Assembly (NCBI RefSeq): GCF_015752045.1
Contig: NZ_JADOUS010000008.1
Location: 62,001-126,000 of the forward strand
Direction of reading: 5' to 3'
Origin: Arthrobacter_D sp015752045
GTDB taxonomy: Bacteria; Actinomycetota; Actinomycetes; Actinomycetales; Micrococcaceae
DNA length: 64,000 nt
Positions 26,347 through 35,400 of the stretch are shown here, piece by piece (position 1 is the first letter of the stretch; each line of letters begins with the position of its first letter). The notes beneath the pieces are model-generated. The model had not been told where the DNA came from, did not search any database, and saw only the letters and a program-made list of their open reading frames with translations. The position numbers and the translations under genes are program-made.

Positions 26347-27012
26347 ATGGCAGAATCCGCGGAACTGTCGGCGCGCGTGGACGGCGATGTGATCTTCCGG
26401 GTCCTCCGTGGCGAGATCCTCGCCGGAGTGCACCCGCCCGGGACGGCCCTGCGGGAAGTGGTCATCTCGGAACGGTTCGGCGTGTCACGGACGCCCGTGC
26501 GCGAGGCGCTCAGCCGGCTGCAGCACGAACGGCTGCTCGAACGCGCCGCCCGCGGCCTCCAGGTCCCGCAGATCGACCCGCAGGAAGTCATCCAGATCTA
26601 CGACCTCCGGGTGATGCTCGAGGAGGAAGCCGCCGGGCAGGCCGCGCTCAACCGCGGGACAGCGGACCTCATGCGCCTCGAGGCGCTGCTGGAACGCGAC
26701 CGCGCCGTCGTCGATCCCGATGACACCGCTCGAGTCACCAACAACCTCGAGTTCCACACCTCGCTGTGGGCGGCCGCGCGCAACCCCATCCTCATGGACC
26801 TCCTGCAGCGGCTCTCGACCCACCTCATCCACACGCCGCGCTCCACCCTGTCGGTGGGCAACCGCTGGCAGGAGGTGCTCCTCGAGCACGAGGCGCTGAT
26901 CAGCGCCATCACCGAGCGGCGCAGCGACGACGCCCGAGGTATCGCTCGCCGGCACATGGAGACGGCCCGCACCATCCGCCTGCAGCTCCTGCGCACCACG
27001 GCGGCGGACTGA
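26347..27012 (+). CDS. GntR (FCD/VanR-type) transcriptional regulator
   Basis: A 221-residue regulator. Residues about 12-75 form the winged helix-turn-helix (GEILAGVHPPGTALREVVIS, FGVSRTPVREALSRL), and the rest is an all-helical FCD ligand-binding domain with the usual Asp/His pattern (NNLEFHTSLW and RRHMETARTI) that often binds a metal and a small acid or other effector. The ATG follows GAGGAGGGC. It ends two bases before a nucleoside hydrolase gene, so it probably controls its own operon, including nucleoside breakdown and perhaps the ECF transporter behind it. Ligand unknown. Confidence 0.88.
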   Translation: MAESAELSARVDGDVIFRVLRGEILAGVHPPGTALREVVISERFGVSRTPVREALSRLQHERLLERAARGLQVPQIDPQEVIQIYDLRVMLEEEAAGQAALNRGTADLMRLEALLERDRAVVDPDDTARVTNNLEFHTSLWAAARNPILMDLLQRLSTHLIHTPRSTLSVGNRWQEVLLEHEALISAITERRSDDARGIARRHMETARTIRLQLLRTTAAD

Positions 27013-27014
27013 CG

Positions 27015-28055
27015 GTGCCTTCCGAGCGCGGCCGGCACCGCCTCCTGCTCGACGCCGACACGGGCATCGACGACGCGATCGCCCTCCTCTACCTCCTCGG
27101 GACGCCGGACGTGACGCTGGAGGCGATCACCTGCACCGCGGGCAACGTCGGCGCCCGGCAGGTCGCTGCGAACACCCTCGCCCTGCTCGAGCTGTGCGGC
27201 TCCTCCGGGGTGGAGGTCGCCCTCGGCAGCGAGGTGCCGCTGGAGATCCCCCTCGTCACCACCGAGGAGACGCACGGCGACCAGGGCATCGGCTACGCCG
27301 TGCTCCCCCCACCCCGCGGCGGGATCTCGGCGCGCCACGCCGTCGACGTCTGGGTCGAGGCGGTGCGGAACCATCCCGGGCAGGTCACCGGGCTCGTCAC
27401 GGGTCCGCTCACCAACCTCGCGCTCGCGATCCGCGCCGAGCCGCAGCTGCCGATGCTCCTGAAAGGCCTCGTCATCATGGGCGGCGCGTTCAACTATCCG
27501 GGGAACACCACGCCGGTCGCCGAGTGGAACACGCACGTGGACCCGCATGCGGCCCGGGAGGTCTACGCGGCCTACGAGGGCCTGCCGGTCGGAAAGCTGC
27601 CCATCGTGTGCGCGCTCGAGATCACGGAGCGGATCGAGTGCACCCCCGCGCACGTCGACGCCGTCTCCCGTGCCGCCGGAGCCGGGGCCGAGATCCTCGA
27701 TCCGGACGAGGCCGAGGGGACGCGCAGCACGAACGGCAATGCCGTCGTCGCCTGCGTGTCCGATGCCCTCCGGTTCTACATGGAGTTCCACCGCCTGTAC
27801 GACCAGGGGTACGTGGCGCACCTCCACGACCTGTTCGCCGCGATGGTCGCGACGGGGGAGGCGGGTTTCGACGAACGCCTGGCGACCGTGGACGTCGAGA
27901 CGGGATCGTCGCTCACCTTCGGACAGACGGTCGCCGACTTCGCCGGGATGTGGAAGCGGGAGCCCAACGCGCGGATCGTCACGGGCAACGACCCCGCGGC
28001 GGTGTTCGAGCTGATGGTGCGCAGGCTGTCCCAGGTCGCCCGCCTGCACGGCTGA
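27015..28055 (+). CDS. Nucleoside hydrolase (IunH/RihA family)
   Basis: A 346-residue nucleoside N-ribohydrolase, which splits ribonucleosides to base and ribose. The calcium-binding signature DADTGIDDA lies near residues 13-21, just as in IU-nucleoside hydrolases, and other family features are GNVGARQVAANTLALLE, GPLTNLALAI and MGGAFNYPGNTTPVAEWN, ending with a ligand Asp in HVDPHAA. The GTG at 27015 is two bases after the GntR stop, so it is translated from the same message. The last 20 bases before its end also hold a likely promoter (TACACT at 28065-28070 just downstream) for the following ECF transporter. Base preference cannot be deduced. Confidence 0.9.
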   Translation: MPSERGRHRLLLDADTGIDDAIALLYLLGTPDVTLEAITCTAGNVGARQVAANTLALLELCGSSGVEVALGSEVPLEIPLVTTEETHGDQGIGYAVLPPPRGGISARHAVDVWVEAVRNHPGQVTGLVTGPLTNLALAIRAEPQLPMLLKGLVIMGGAFNYPGNTTPVAEWNTHVDPHAAREVYAAYEGLPVGKLPIVCALEITERIECTPAHVDAVSRAAGAGAEILDPDEAEGTRSTNGNAVVACVSDALRFYMEFHRLYDQGYVAHLHDLFAAMVATGEAGFDERLATVDVETGSSLTFGQTVADFAGMWKREPNARIVTGNDPAAVFELMVRRLSQVARLHG

Positions 28056-28064
28056 GGCACCCGG

Positions 28065-28149
28065 TACACTAGTGGCTGCCGCGTACTGCTGCGCGGCCGG
28101 CGCCGAGGTGACATGAGGTGCGTCCTCATCCCTTCACCGCGCCCAAGGA
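28065..28149 (+). promoter_or_regulatory. Promoter and structured mRNA leader of the ECF transporter
   Basis: TACACT at 28065-28070 is a good -10 element (the -35 is weak). The transcribed leader contains a nested hairpin: GGCGC (28099-28103) with GCGCC (28139-28143), GGTGA (28107-28111) with TCACC (28134-28138), and ATGAGG (28113-28118) with CCTCAT (28124-28129) around a TGCGT loop. That is 16 base pairs with a three-base bulge and a small internal loop. The ribosome site AAGGA (28145-28149) starts two bases after the stem, so folding could affect translation. An upstream stem CCGCG/CGCGG lies at 28079-28096. It matches no riboswitch class that I can name. Confidence 0.6.
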
Positions 28150-28154
28150 ATACC

Positions 28155-29072
28155 GTGAGTTCATCCCTGATCCTGGCCTCCGAGCCGACCGCCCAACGAC
28201 CGCGGCGAATCCTGATCGTCCTCGGCGCTGCGCTCATCGTGGCCACCTACGTGTTCCTCGTCGTCGTCCAGCCGGCCGAGATCGCCGGCGGCATGGGGAG
28301 CACGGCGTCGCTCGTCTCGCTCTTCGGGTTCCTCGGGGGCGGGGCGCTGCTGGTCGGCGGGATCCTGCCGATGCTCAGCACGAGTTCCCTCGTGATCATG
28401 CCGCTGGGCATCGCCCTCAACATCGCGATCGGCCAGATCGCAGGCTCCCTGGGGATGCAGATCTACCTCGACGCCATCGGCACCGTCCTCGTCGCCGTCC
28501 TGGCCGGCCCCGCGGCGGGCGCCGCGACGGGCGCGATCAGCAACGCCGTCTGGGGTCTCTTCAACCCGTTCGCGCTGCCCTTCGCGGCAGGCGCCGCCCT
28601 GGTCGGGCTGCTCGCCGGCCTGGCCGCACGCTACGGTGCGTTCCGCCGGATCTACCTCGCCCCCGTGGCCGGGCTCGTCGTCGGGGCGGTCGGCGGGCTC
28701 GTCGCGGCGCCGGTGGCCGTCTTCATGTTCGGGGCCGCCGGGACGTTCGGGACCAACGCGATCATCGCCGTCTTCCGCTCGATGGGGGACAAGCTGCTGG
28801 TCGCGGCCACGAAGCAGGGCCTGCTGTCGGATTCCCTCGACAAGATCGTGGTGTTCGTCATCGTGGCCCTGATCGTCTACGCACTGCCGCAGCGTGCCGT
28901 CCGCCAGTTCCCCTTCGCCCGTACGTACCGGGTGCTCGGACACCGGACCGGCACCACGACCGGCATCGACACCGGCACCGCCGCCACGACCGGCACCGCC
29001 GCCGGCAGCCTTGCCGACCCTCGACAAGCCGCCACCACCCCCGCGCGCGGGAACGACACCGGCGTCGGCTGA
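28155..29072 (+). CDS. ECF transporter substrate-binding membrane subunit (S component)
   Basis: A 305-residue membrane protein with about six hydrophobic helices from residue 20 to 255, including the ECF S-component stretches YLDAIGTVLVAVLAGPAAG and GAISNAVWGLFNPFALPFAA. It binds and translocates the substrate together with the T and A subunits encoded next. The last 45 residues are a Thr/Gly/Ala-rich repetitive tail (TGTAATTGTAAG), not needed for the fold. I use the GTG at 28155, preceded by AAGGA; an ATG at 28113 inside the leader hairpin would add 14 residues. The upstream nucleoside hydrolase suggests a nucleoside, base or related vitamin precursor as substrate, which is inference from position. 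Confidence 0.82.
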   Translation: MSSSLILASEPTAQRPRRILIVLGAALIVATYVFLVVVQPAEIAGGMGSTASLVSLFGFLGGGALLVGGILPMLSTSSLVIMPLGIALNIAIGQIAGSLGMQIYLDAIGTVLVAVLAGPAAGAATGAISNAVWGLFNPFALPFAAGAALVGLLAGLAARYGAFRRIYLAPVAGLVVGAVGGLVAAPVAVFMFGAAGTFGTNAIIAVFRSMGDKLLVAATKQGLLSDSLDKIVVFVIVALIVYALPQRAVRQFPFARTYRVLGHRTGTTTGIDTGTAATTGTAAGSLADPRQAATTPARGNDTGVG

Positions 29073-29075
29073 ACC

Positions 29076-29828
29076 GTGCCCCGCCGCAGGATCTACAACC
29101 CCCTGACCGAGCTGCTCGCCGCGGTCCTGCTGGTGGTGCTCGTCCTCGTGGTGGACCGCTGGGAGTTCTCCCTCGCGGTGCTGGTCCTCGTGGTGCTCCC
29201 CGCCGTGCTCCTCTCAGGCCGGCCGCGGCAGATCGGCCTGGCGATCATCCTGATCGCGGGGCCCCTGCTCATCTCCTCCCTGCTGCTCCACGGGCTCTTC
29301 TTCCCCGAGGGCACCACCGTCCTGGCCGATCTCGGCGTCGCCCGCGTGACCGTCGAGGGCCTGTCCTTCGCCGCCCTCATGGGTCTCCGCATGACCGTGT
29401 TCACCGCTGTCCTGCTGACGGCGGCCATGACTCTGGACATCCCCGACCTCCTGGCCACCATGACGCACCGCGGCTGGAACCGGAAGCTCGTCTTCGTCGT
29501 CGGATCCGCCGTCGGGCTCATCCCGCACGTGGCGCAGCGTGCACGCAGGATCACGCGGGCCCAGCAGGCCCGCGGTCTCGTCGTGGGCCGCGGGCCGTTC
29601 TCGCGTTTCCGGGCCCTGCTGACCGTCCTCACGCCGCTCGTGATCGGGTTGCTCGTGGACGCCTCGGAGCGCACCCGCATGCTCGAGGCCCGCGGCTTCT
29701 CGTCCCGGGGCCCGCGCACGAGCTACGTGCCGGACTCGGACACGGCACGCCAGCGTGCGGCACGCCGCGCCATGGTCGCAGTCGTCGGTGCGTTCTCCGC
29801 GGCGTGGCTCCTGACGGCGGCGGCATGA
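29076..29828 (+). CDS. ecfT: ECF transporter transmembrane subunit EcfT
   Basis: A 250-residue membrane protein of the EcfT/CbiQ family, with hydrophobic helices in the first 120 residues and near the C-terminus. The two conserved short motifs that couple to the ATPases are present: QQARGLVVG near residue 162 and EARGFSSRG near 206. It starts with GTG three bases after the S-component stop, and its stop overlaps the ATG of the ATPase gene. It forms the scaffold between the substrate subunit and the two nucleotide-binding domains of the next protein. Confidence 0.87.
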   Translation: MPRRRIYNPLTELLAAVLLVVLVLVVDRWEFSLAVLVLVVLPAVLLSGRPRQIGLAIILIAGPLLISSLLLHGLFFPEGTTVLADLGVARVTVEGLSFAALMGLRMTVFTAVLLTAAMTLDIPDLLATMTHRGWNRKLVFVVGSAVGLIPHVAQRARRITRAQQARGLVVGRGPFSRFRALLTVLTPLVIGLLVDASERTRMLEARGFSSRGPRTSYVPDSDTARQRAARRAMVAVVGAFSAAWLLTAAA

Positions 29829-31321
29829 TCGGCCTCGACGGCACGGCCTTCGCCTACGACGACGGCGCCCCGGTGCTCGCCGGCGTCGCCCTCACCGTGG
29901 AGGCAGGGGACTACGTGCTCGTCGCGGGGGCCTCCGGGTCCGGCAAGACGACCCTCGCCCGGTTGCTCGCGGGCCTGACCGGGACCGACGCGGGCTCCAC
30001 GTTCACCGGGGCGATCACGCTCGACGGCGAGACCGTGCGCTTCCGCGGGGGACCGGACGACCCGCGGATCGATCCCGCCCGGTGGAGCGCGAGGGTGGCG
30101 TTCGTCGCCCAGGGCGCCTGGGGGCAGCTGTCCATGATGTCCTCCACCGTGGCCGAGGAGATCGCCTTCGGCCCCGCCAACCGAGGCATGCCCGAGCAGG
30201 AGCTGCGGCGGGCCGTGGACGACGTCGCGGCCACCCTGAAGCTGGCACCCCTCCTGGCGCGTGATCCCCGCAGGCTCTCCGGCGGGCAGCTGCAGCGCAT
30301 CATCATCGCCGCCGCCGTGATCCAGCGGCCCGGGATCCTCGTCCTCGACGAACCGTTCCAGGGGCTCGACGACGATGCGGCGCAGGATGTCGCGGCGGCG
30401 CTGGAGGCGCTGCGGCGGAACGGCACCGGCGTGGTCGTCTGCGCACCCATGCTCCCGCAGGACGCCCCGCAGGCCGCGCGCGTCCTGGCGCTCGCCGACG
30501 GCCGCCCTGTCTTCGACGGCCCGCTGACCGAGGCGCGCCGGGCAGGGCTGCGTCGCGTCGGCATCGGGACGGCGGGGGAGCCCCTCCGGCTGGGCGACGA
30601 CGCCGTCCGGCTCGCCGTCGATCCCGCGGGCCCGGAGCTCGTCGCGGTGCGTGGCCTCGGCTTCCGCTATCCCCGGGAGCCCGGCTCGGTGGGTCCGTCG
30701 GCGGGACTGGCCGGCGTCGACCTGTCCGTCCGTGCGGGCGAGGTGGTCGCCGTCCGTGGTCCCAACGGGTCCGGCAAGTCGACCCTGCTGCAGCACCTGA
30801 ACGGGCTGACCCGGGCGGACAGCGGCTCGGTCGCAGCGGGCGGCATGCTGATCGGCCGGCAGCCGACCGGTGCCCTCGCGGCCACCGTCGGGTACCTGTT
30901 CCAGGACACGGACCAGCAGCTCTTCGAGCGCACGGTGCTGCGCGAGGTCTCCTACGGTCCGCGCGCCGCGGGACTGCGGAAGGACGAGGCCGCACGGCGG
31001 GCCGCGATCGCCCTCGACGCCGTGGGACTCGGGGCGCTGGCGGAGGCCCACCCGTACGAACTGGGCTTCGTGCAGCGGCGGGCGGTGGCACTGGCCTCCC
31101 TCATCGCGACGGGTCCGGCGGTCTGGGCGCTCGACGAGCCCACCGCGGGCCTGGACGAGCCGGCGCGGCACCTGTTCGCCGCCGTCGTCGCGCGTCATGC
31201 CCGCGGCGGCGGCTGCGTCGTCATGGCGACGCACGACGCCGCGTTCGCCGACGCCGTCGCGCACCGGAGCGTCTGGCTCGAGGACGGCAGGATCCGCGCG
31301 GACGGTCGGATGCCGCGCTGA
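29825..31321 (+). CDS. ECF transporter ATPase, fused EcfA-EcfA' with degenerate second signature
   Basis: A 498-residue protein made of two ABC ATPase domains in tandem. Domain 1 (about residues 1-225) has Walker A GASGSGKT, signature LSGGQLQR and Walker B ILVLDEPFQGLD. Domain 2 (about 265-498) has Walker A GPNGSGKST, a Q-loop YLFQDTDQQLFE and Walker B VWALDEPTAGLDEP, but where LSGGQ should stand it reads YELGFVQRRAVALA, so the signature is lost. One of the two ATP sites may therefore be inactive in hydrolysis. The ATG overlaps the ecfT stop (ATGA). The fusion of both ATPases in one chain is common in actinobacterial ECF systems. Confidence 0.9.
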   Translation: MIGLDGTAFAYDDGAPVLAGVALTVEAGDYVLVAGASGSGKTTLARLLAGLTGTDAGSTFTGAITLDGETVRFRGGPDDPRIDPARWSARVAFVAQGAWGQLSMMSSTVAEEIAFGPANRGMPEQELRRAVDDVAATLKLAPLLARDPRRLSGGQLQRIIIAAAVIQRPGILVLDEPFQGLDDDAAQDVAAALEALRRNGTGVVVCAPMLPQDAPQAARVLALADGRPVFDGPLTEARRAGLRRVGIGTAGEPLRLGDDAVRLAVDPAGPELVAVRGLGFRYPREPGSVGPSAGLAGVDLSVRAGEVVAVRGPNGSGKSTLLQHLNGLTRADSGSVAAGGMLIGRQPTGALAATVGYLFQDTDQQLFERTVLREVSYGPRAAGLRKDEAARRAAIALDAVGLGALAEAHPYELGFVQRRAVALASLIATGPAVWALDEPTAGLDEPARHLFAAVVARHARGGGCVVMATHDAAFADAVAHRSVWLEDGRIRADGRMPR

Positions 31322-31362
31322 TATGCCTCCGCCGGGCGGACACAGCCCCTAGGGTGAACCTC

Positions 31363-32226
31363 ATGGACCTATTGCGCGAGAGACACCGGAGGGTCGAGGC
31401 GGCGGGCGCCGACCTCGCCGTGTTCGAGTACGGCCTCGACCCGGACCCGTCCACGCCGACCATCGTCTTCGTGCACGGCTATCCCGACGACCACCGCGTC
31501 TTCCACCCGGTCCTCCGGGAGCTCGCCCCGACGCACCACCTGGTCGCGTTCGACACCCGGAACGCGGGCCGGTCCCGTCCCCGCGAGGGCGCCGGGTTCA
31601 CCCTGGCGGAGCTCGTCGACGACCTCTTCGCCGTCCTCGACGCCGTGGATGCGCCGGGCGGCGTGCGCCTGGTGGGCCACGACTGGGGGTCGATCCAGGG
31701 CTGGGCCGCCCTCCAGGAGGAGCGTGCGCAGGGTCGGATCATCGACTACACCAGCATCTCCGGCCCCGATCTGCGGCACTTCTCCCGGTGGCTGCGCGGG
31801 CGTTTGCAGAACCCCCGGCTGGTGCCGCAGGGCGTGGGGCAGGTGCTGCGCAGCTGGTACGTCGGGTTCTTCAGGCTCCCCGTCCTGCCCGAGGCGCTGT
31901 GGAAGTACGCGCTGACGCGGCGCTACGAGCTGACGGCGCGGCGCAATGTGGGGCAGGACCCGGTGCGGGGACTCGCCCTCTACCGGACCAACATGTCCAC
32001 CGCGGTGAAGCCACCCCGACGGCGGCCCATCACCGTCCCCGTGCACGTGATCGTCCCGCTGAAGGATCCCTTCCTGTCGCCGCACCTCGTCGACGGGCTG
32101 GAGGACTGGGTGTCGGACCTCACCGTCACGAGCGTCCCGGGCGGGCACTGGTGGATCGCCGCCCGGCCCCGTGCCTTCGCCGAGCTGCTCGACCCCGCGC
32201 TGCGGAACCGGGACGATCGCGACTGA
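31363..32226 (+). CDS. Alpha/beta hydrolase, epoxide hydrolase-like
   Basis: A 287-residue alpha/beta hydrolase. The oxyanion motif VFVHGYPDDH is near residue 36, the nucleophile elbow is LVGHDWGSIQG near 105, with Asp as nucleophile as in epoxide hydrolases and haloalkane dehalogenases, and the catalytic His lies in PGGHWWIAARP near residue 264. A lid region sits between about 130 and 200. The GHDWG motif favours an epoxide hydrolase rather than a serine esterase. The ATG at 31363 follows AGGGTGA; a GTG nine bases earlier is possible. It follows the ECF operon by 41 bases and may be cotranscribed. Natural substrate unknown. Confidence 0.85.
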   Translation: MDLLRERHRRVEAAGADLAVFEYGLDPDPSTPTIVFVHGYPDDHRVFHPVLRELAPTHHLVAFDTRNAGRSRPREGAGFTLAELVDDLFAVLDAVDAPGGVRLVGHDWGSIQGWAALQEERAQGRIIDYTSISGPDLRHFSRWLRGRLQNPRLVPQGVGQVLRSWYVGFFRLPVLPEALWKYALTRRYELTARRNVGQDPVRGLALYRTNMSTAVKPPRRRPITVPVHVIVPLKDPFLSPHLVDGLEDWVSDLTVTSVPGGHWWIAARPRAFAELLDPALRNRDDRD

Positions 32227-32309
32227 CTCCGGGCCCGATCCTGCCGAGGACATGCCGCTGACCTGCGGTGCGTCGTGCAGGTGTGGTGGGTGTCGTCGTC
32301 GTGGACCCG

Positions 32310-32342
32310 CCCCGGGTGCGCCCTCGGGCGACGCACCCGGGG
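32310..32342. terminator. Hairpin terminator between convergent genes
   Basis: CCCCGGGTGCG (32310-32320) and CGCACCCGGGG (32332-32342) form a perfect 11-bp stem over an 11-base loop which itself contains CCCTCGGG. It lies between the hydrolase gene and the converging SNF2 helicase gene. Confidence 0.8.
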
Positions 32343-32420
32343 TGCGATGGGCGGCGCACGCGGGGTGGCGTGACGCACGGGACCACCTCGGCCCCGCGCA
32401 GCGCCGCACCCGCCTGGGGT

Positions 32421-35400
32421 TCACGCGTCGAGCAGGCCCCGGATGTCGTCCGCGGTCAGCGCGGAGGAGAAGATGGCATCGTCGTCCATGACGGAGGTGA
32501 AGAGCTTCGCCTTCTTCTCCTTGAGCTTCATGACCTTCTCCTCGATGGTCCCCTTGGACACCATGCGGTAGACCATCACGTTCTTGGTCTGCCCGATGCG
32601 GTGGGTGCGGTCCACGGCCTGGGCCTCGGAGGCGGGGTTCCACCACGGGTCGAGCAGGAAGCAGTAGTCCGCCTCCGTCAGGTTCAGGCCGAACCCGCCG
32701 GCCTTGAGGCTGATGAGGAACACGGGGGCCTTGCCCTCCTTGAAGGAGTCGATGACGTCGCCGCGGCTCCGGGTGGATCCGTCCAGGTAGGCGTACTCGA
32801 TGCCACGGGCGTCAAGCTGCTCGGCGGCCTTCTTGAGGTACGACGTGAACTGGCTGAAGACGAGGGCCCGGTGCCCCTCCGCGAGGACATCCTCCAGGTT
32901 CTCGAACAGTACCTCGAGCTTCGCGGACGGGACGCCCGCGTGTGCCGGGTCCACCAGCGAGGCATCGAGGCTGAGCATGCGCAGCAGGGTCAGGGACCGG
33001 AAGACGATCATGCGGTTGCGGTTCATGTCCTCGATCAGCCCGAGGAGCTTCTGCCGTTCGCGCTGCAGGTATGTCTCGTAGATGTGCCGGTGCTCGGGGT
33101 GGAGCTCGACCTCCAGGACCTGCTCCTGCTTCGGCGGGAGATCGGAGGCGACGGCCTCCTTGGTGCGGCGCATCATCAGCGGGCGGATGCGCTTGCGGAG
33201 CCGCACGAGCGGACGGTTGTCGCCGATCTTCTCGATGGGCGTGCGGTAGTCCTCGGTGAACTTGCGTGCCGAGGGGAACAGACCGGGTGCCACGATGTTG
33301 AAGAGGGACCACAGCTCCATGAGGTTGTTCTCCATGGGCGTGCCGGTGATCGCGAGCTTGAAGGGCGCATCGAAGTCCTTCGCCGCCTGATGCACCTTCG
33401 ATGCACGGTTCTTCACGAACTGCGCCTCGTCCAGCACGAGGCCGGACCAGGCGAGATCCTGGTAGACCGGGAAATCGAGCCGGAAGAGCGTGTAGGAGGT
33501 GATGACGACGTCGGCGCCGCCCACCTGCTCGTCGATCGGGACGCCCGAGGCACCCTGCGTGTCGGTGATGGAGACGACCTTGAGGCCCGGCGCGAAGCGG
33601 CGCGCCTCATTGGACCAGTTGGGCACCACGGAGGTGGGCGCGACGACGATGAACGGCGCGTCGAGCCCTGACGTCTCTTTCGCATGGATCATCAGGGCCA
33701 GGGCCTGCAGGGTCTTGCCGAGCCCCATGTCATCGGCGAGCACGCCGCCGAGGCGGTGCCGCCACAGGAACGCGAGCCAGCTGAAGCCCTCCGCCTGGTA
33801 GGGGCGCATGTCGGCTACCAGGCCGGCCGGTGCGGGCGTGGCCTCGACGTCCTCGAGCTCGAGCAACCCGCTCACGGCGTCGCGCCAGGACTGCGCCTGC
33901 TCGGTCTCCTCGGCGAGGTCCTCGAGGTCGGCCCACAGCCCGGCCTGGTAGCGGCTGATCTGAAGCCCGGACTCCGGGTCCCATTCGCTCAGCGCCCTGG
34001 CTTCCTCGATGAGCTCGCGGAGCTGCTCGAAGACGGGCTGGTCGAGCGAGAGGTAGCTGTTGTCGACGAGCTTCAGCTTCTTCCGGCCCTGGGCGAGCGC
34101 ACGGAAGATGGAGTCGAAGGGGATGGTGCGGCCGCTGACGGTGACCATCACGCCGAGGTCGAACCAGTCGCGGTCGTCCGTCTCGACGGTGCTGATCCGC
34201 AGGGTGGGGGTCTCGGTCAGTTCCTCGTAGTCGGGCTTCTCACCGACCACCTCGACGTTCACGCCGTCGAGCTCCACGAGCCGCGGCAGGACGTCCTCCA
34301 CGAACTCCACGGCCTGCATGTCCTCGAGCCTGAGCGACCTGATCGGGAGGGGACCGAGGGCCTGGCGCGCGGAGGCAGCGAGGGCGTCCTCGACGTCGGC
34401 CTCGCGGTAGCCGTCGTCGCTGCCGGGGCCTCCCCTGCGGAAGGGCCGCCGCTGCACGGCGTCGCCGAGGGTGTAGTCGAAGTGCCAGTCGAGCGCCACC
34501 GACCCGTCCGCGCCGTAGGCGGTGGTGAGGACGAGCGCCGGAGGCTGGATCTCGGGGAGCTCCACGCTGCCGTCGCTGCTGTCCACCTGGATGGACTGCC
34601 GCAGCTTCGGGTAGTAGTCCTGCAGGAAGAGGGACTTCTCCTCCTCGGGGACGACGACGGCGTGCCCGCGCTGGAGGAGGTCGATGTCCTTCGGGGTCAG
34701 CCTGCGCGACGTCGGGGCGAGGGTGATCGTGTCATCGGGGGCGACGATGTAGATGCCGTGCGTGCTGATGACGTGGGCCGTCTCGGACGGGTGGGGCTTG
34801 CCGTCGACATCGAGCGCCGGGCACAGCCGCAGCGAGCCGTCCTCCGTCTCCGTGGCGTCGAGCTTCAGGGTGGCGCGGGCCGCGAGTTCGATCGTGACGG
34901 ACTTCTTCGACCCGACGAACTCGACGCCGAGCCGCTGGGCCTCGTCCAGCAGCTGCCAGAGCAGCGGGTTGCTGAAGTCGTCGAGGTACAGCCAGGAGTC
35001 GTTGTTGCCGAAGTAGTTGACGCCGGTGCCGCGGTGCAGTGCGGGGAACTGGGAGAACCACCGGTGCTGGTCCGGATCCAGCGTCAGCCCGTACGTCTGG
35101 TAGCTGATGCTGCCCCAGGACAGGTTGTTCTTGATCCACTTGCCCTTGCCGTTCTGGCTGACGGGCCGCACACCGAGGCGTGTGTTGAGGGTGCGCTGGC
35201 CCTGGCGCTCGGCGGCGGAACCCCATCGCTGCACGGCGACCTCGGGGGTGCGCAGTTCGAACTGCAGGCCCAGCGGTGTCCGCGGGGCGGGCGGGACGGC
35301 GTCGGCGGAGTCGGCCGTCAGGAGATCCGTGAGGGACGTCTGCCAGCCCGCGGGGACCGACGTGGGCGGAGCGGTCCGGGCGCCGAGTTCGCGTTCGTGC

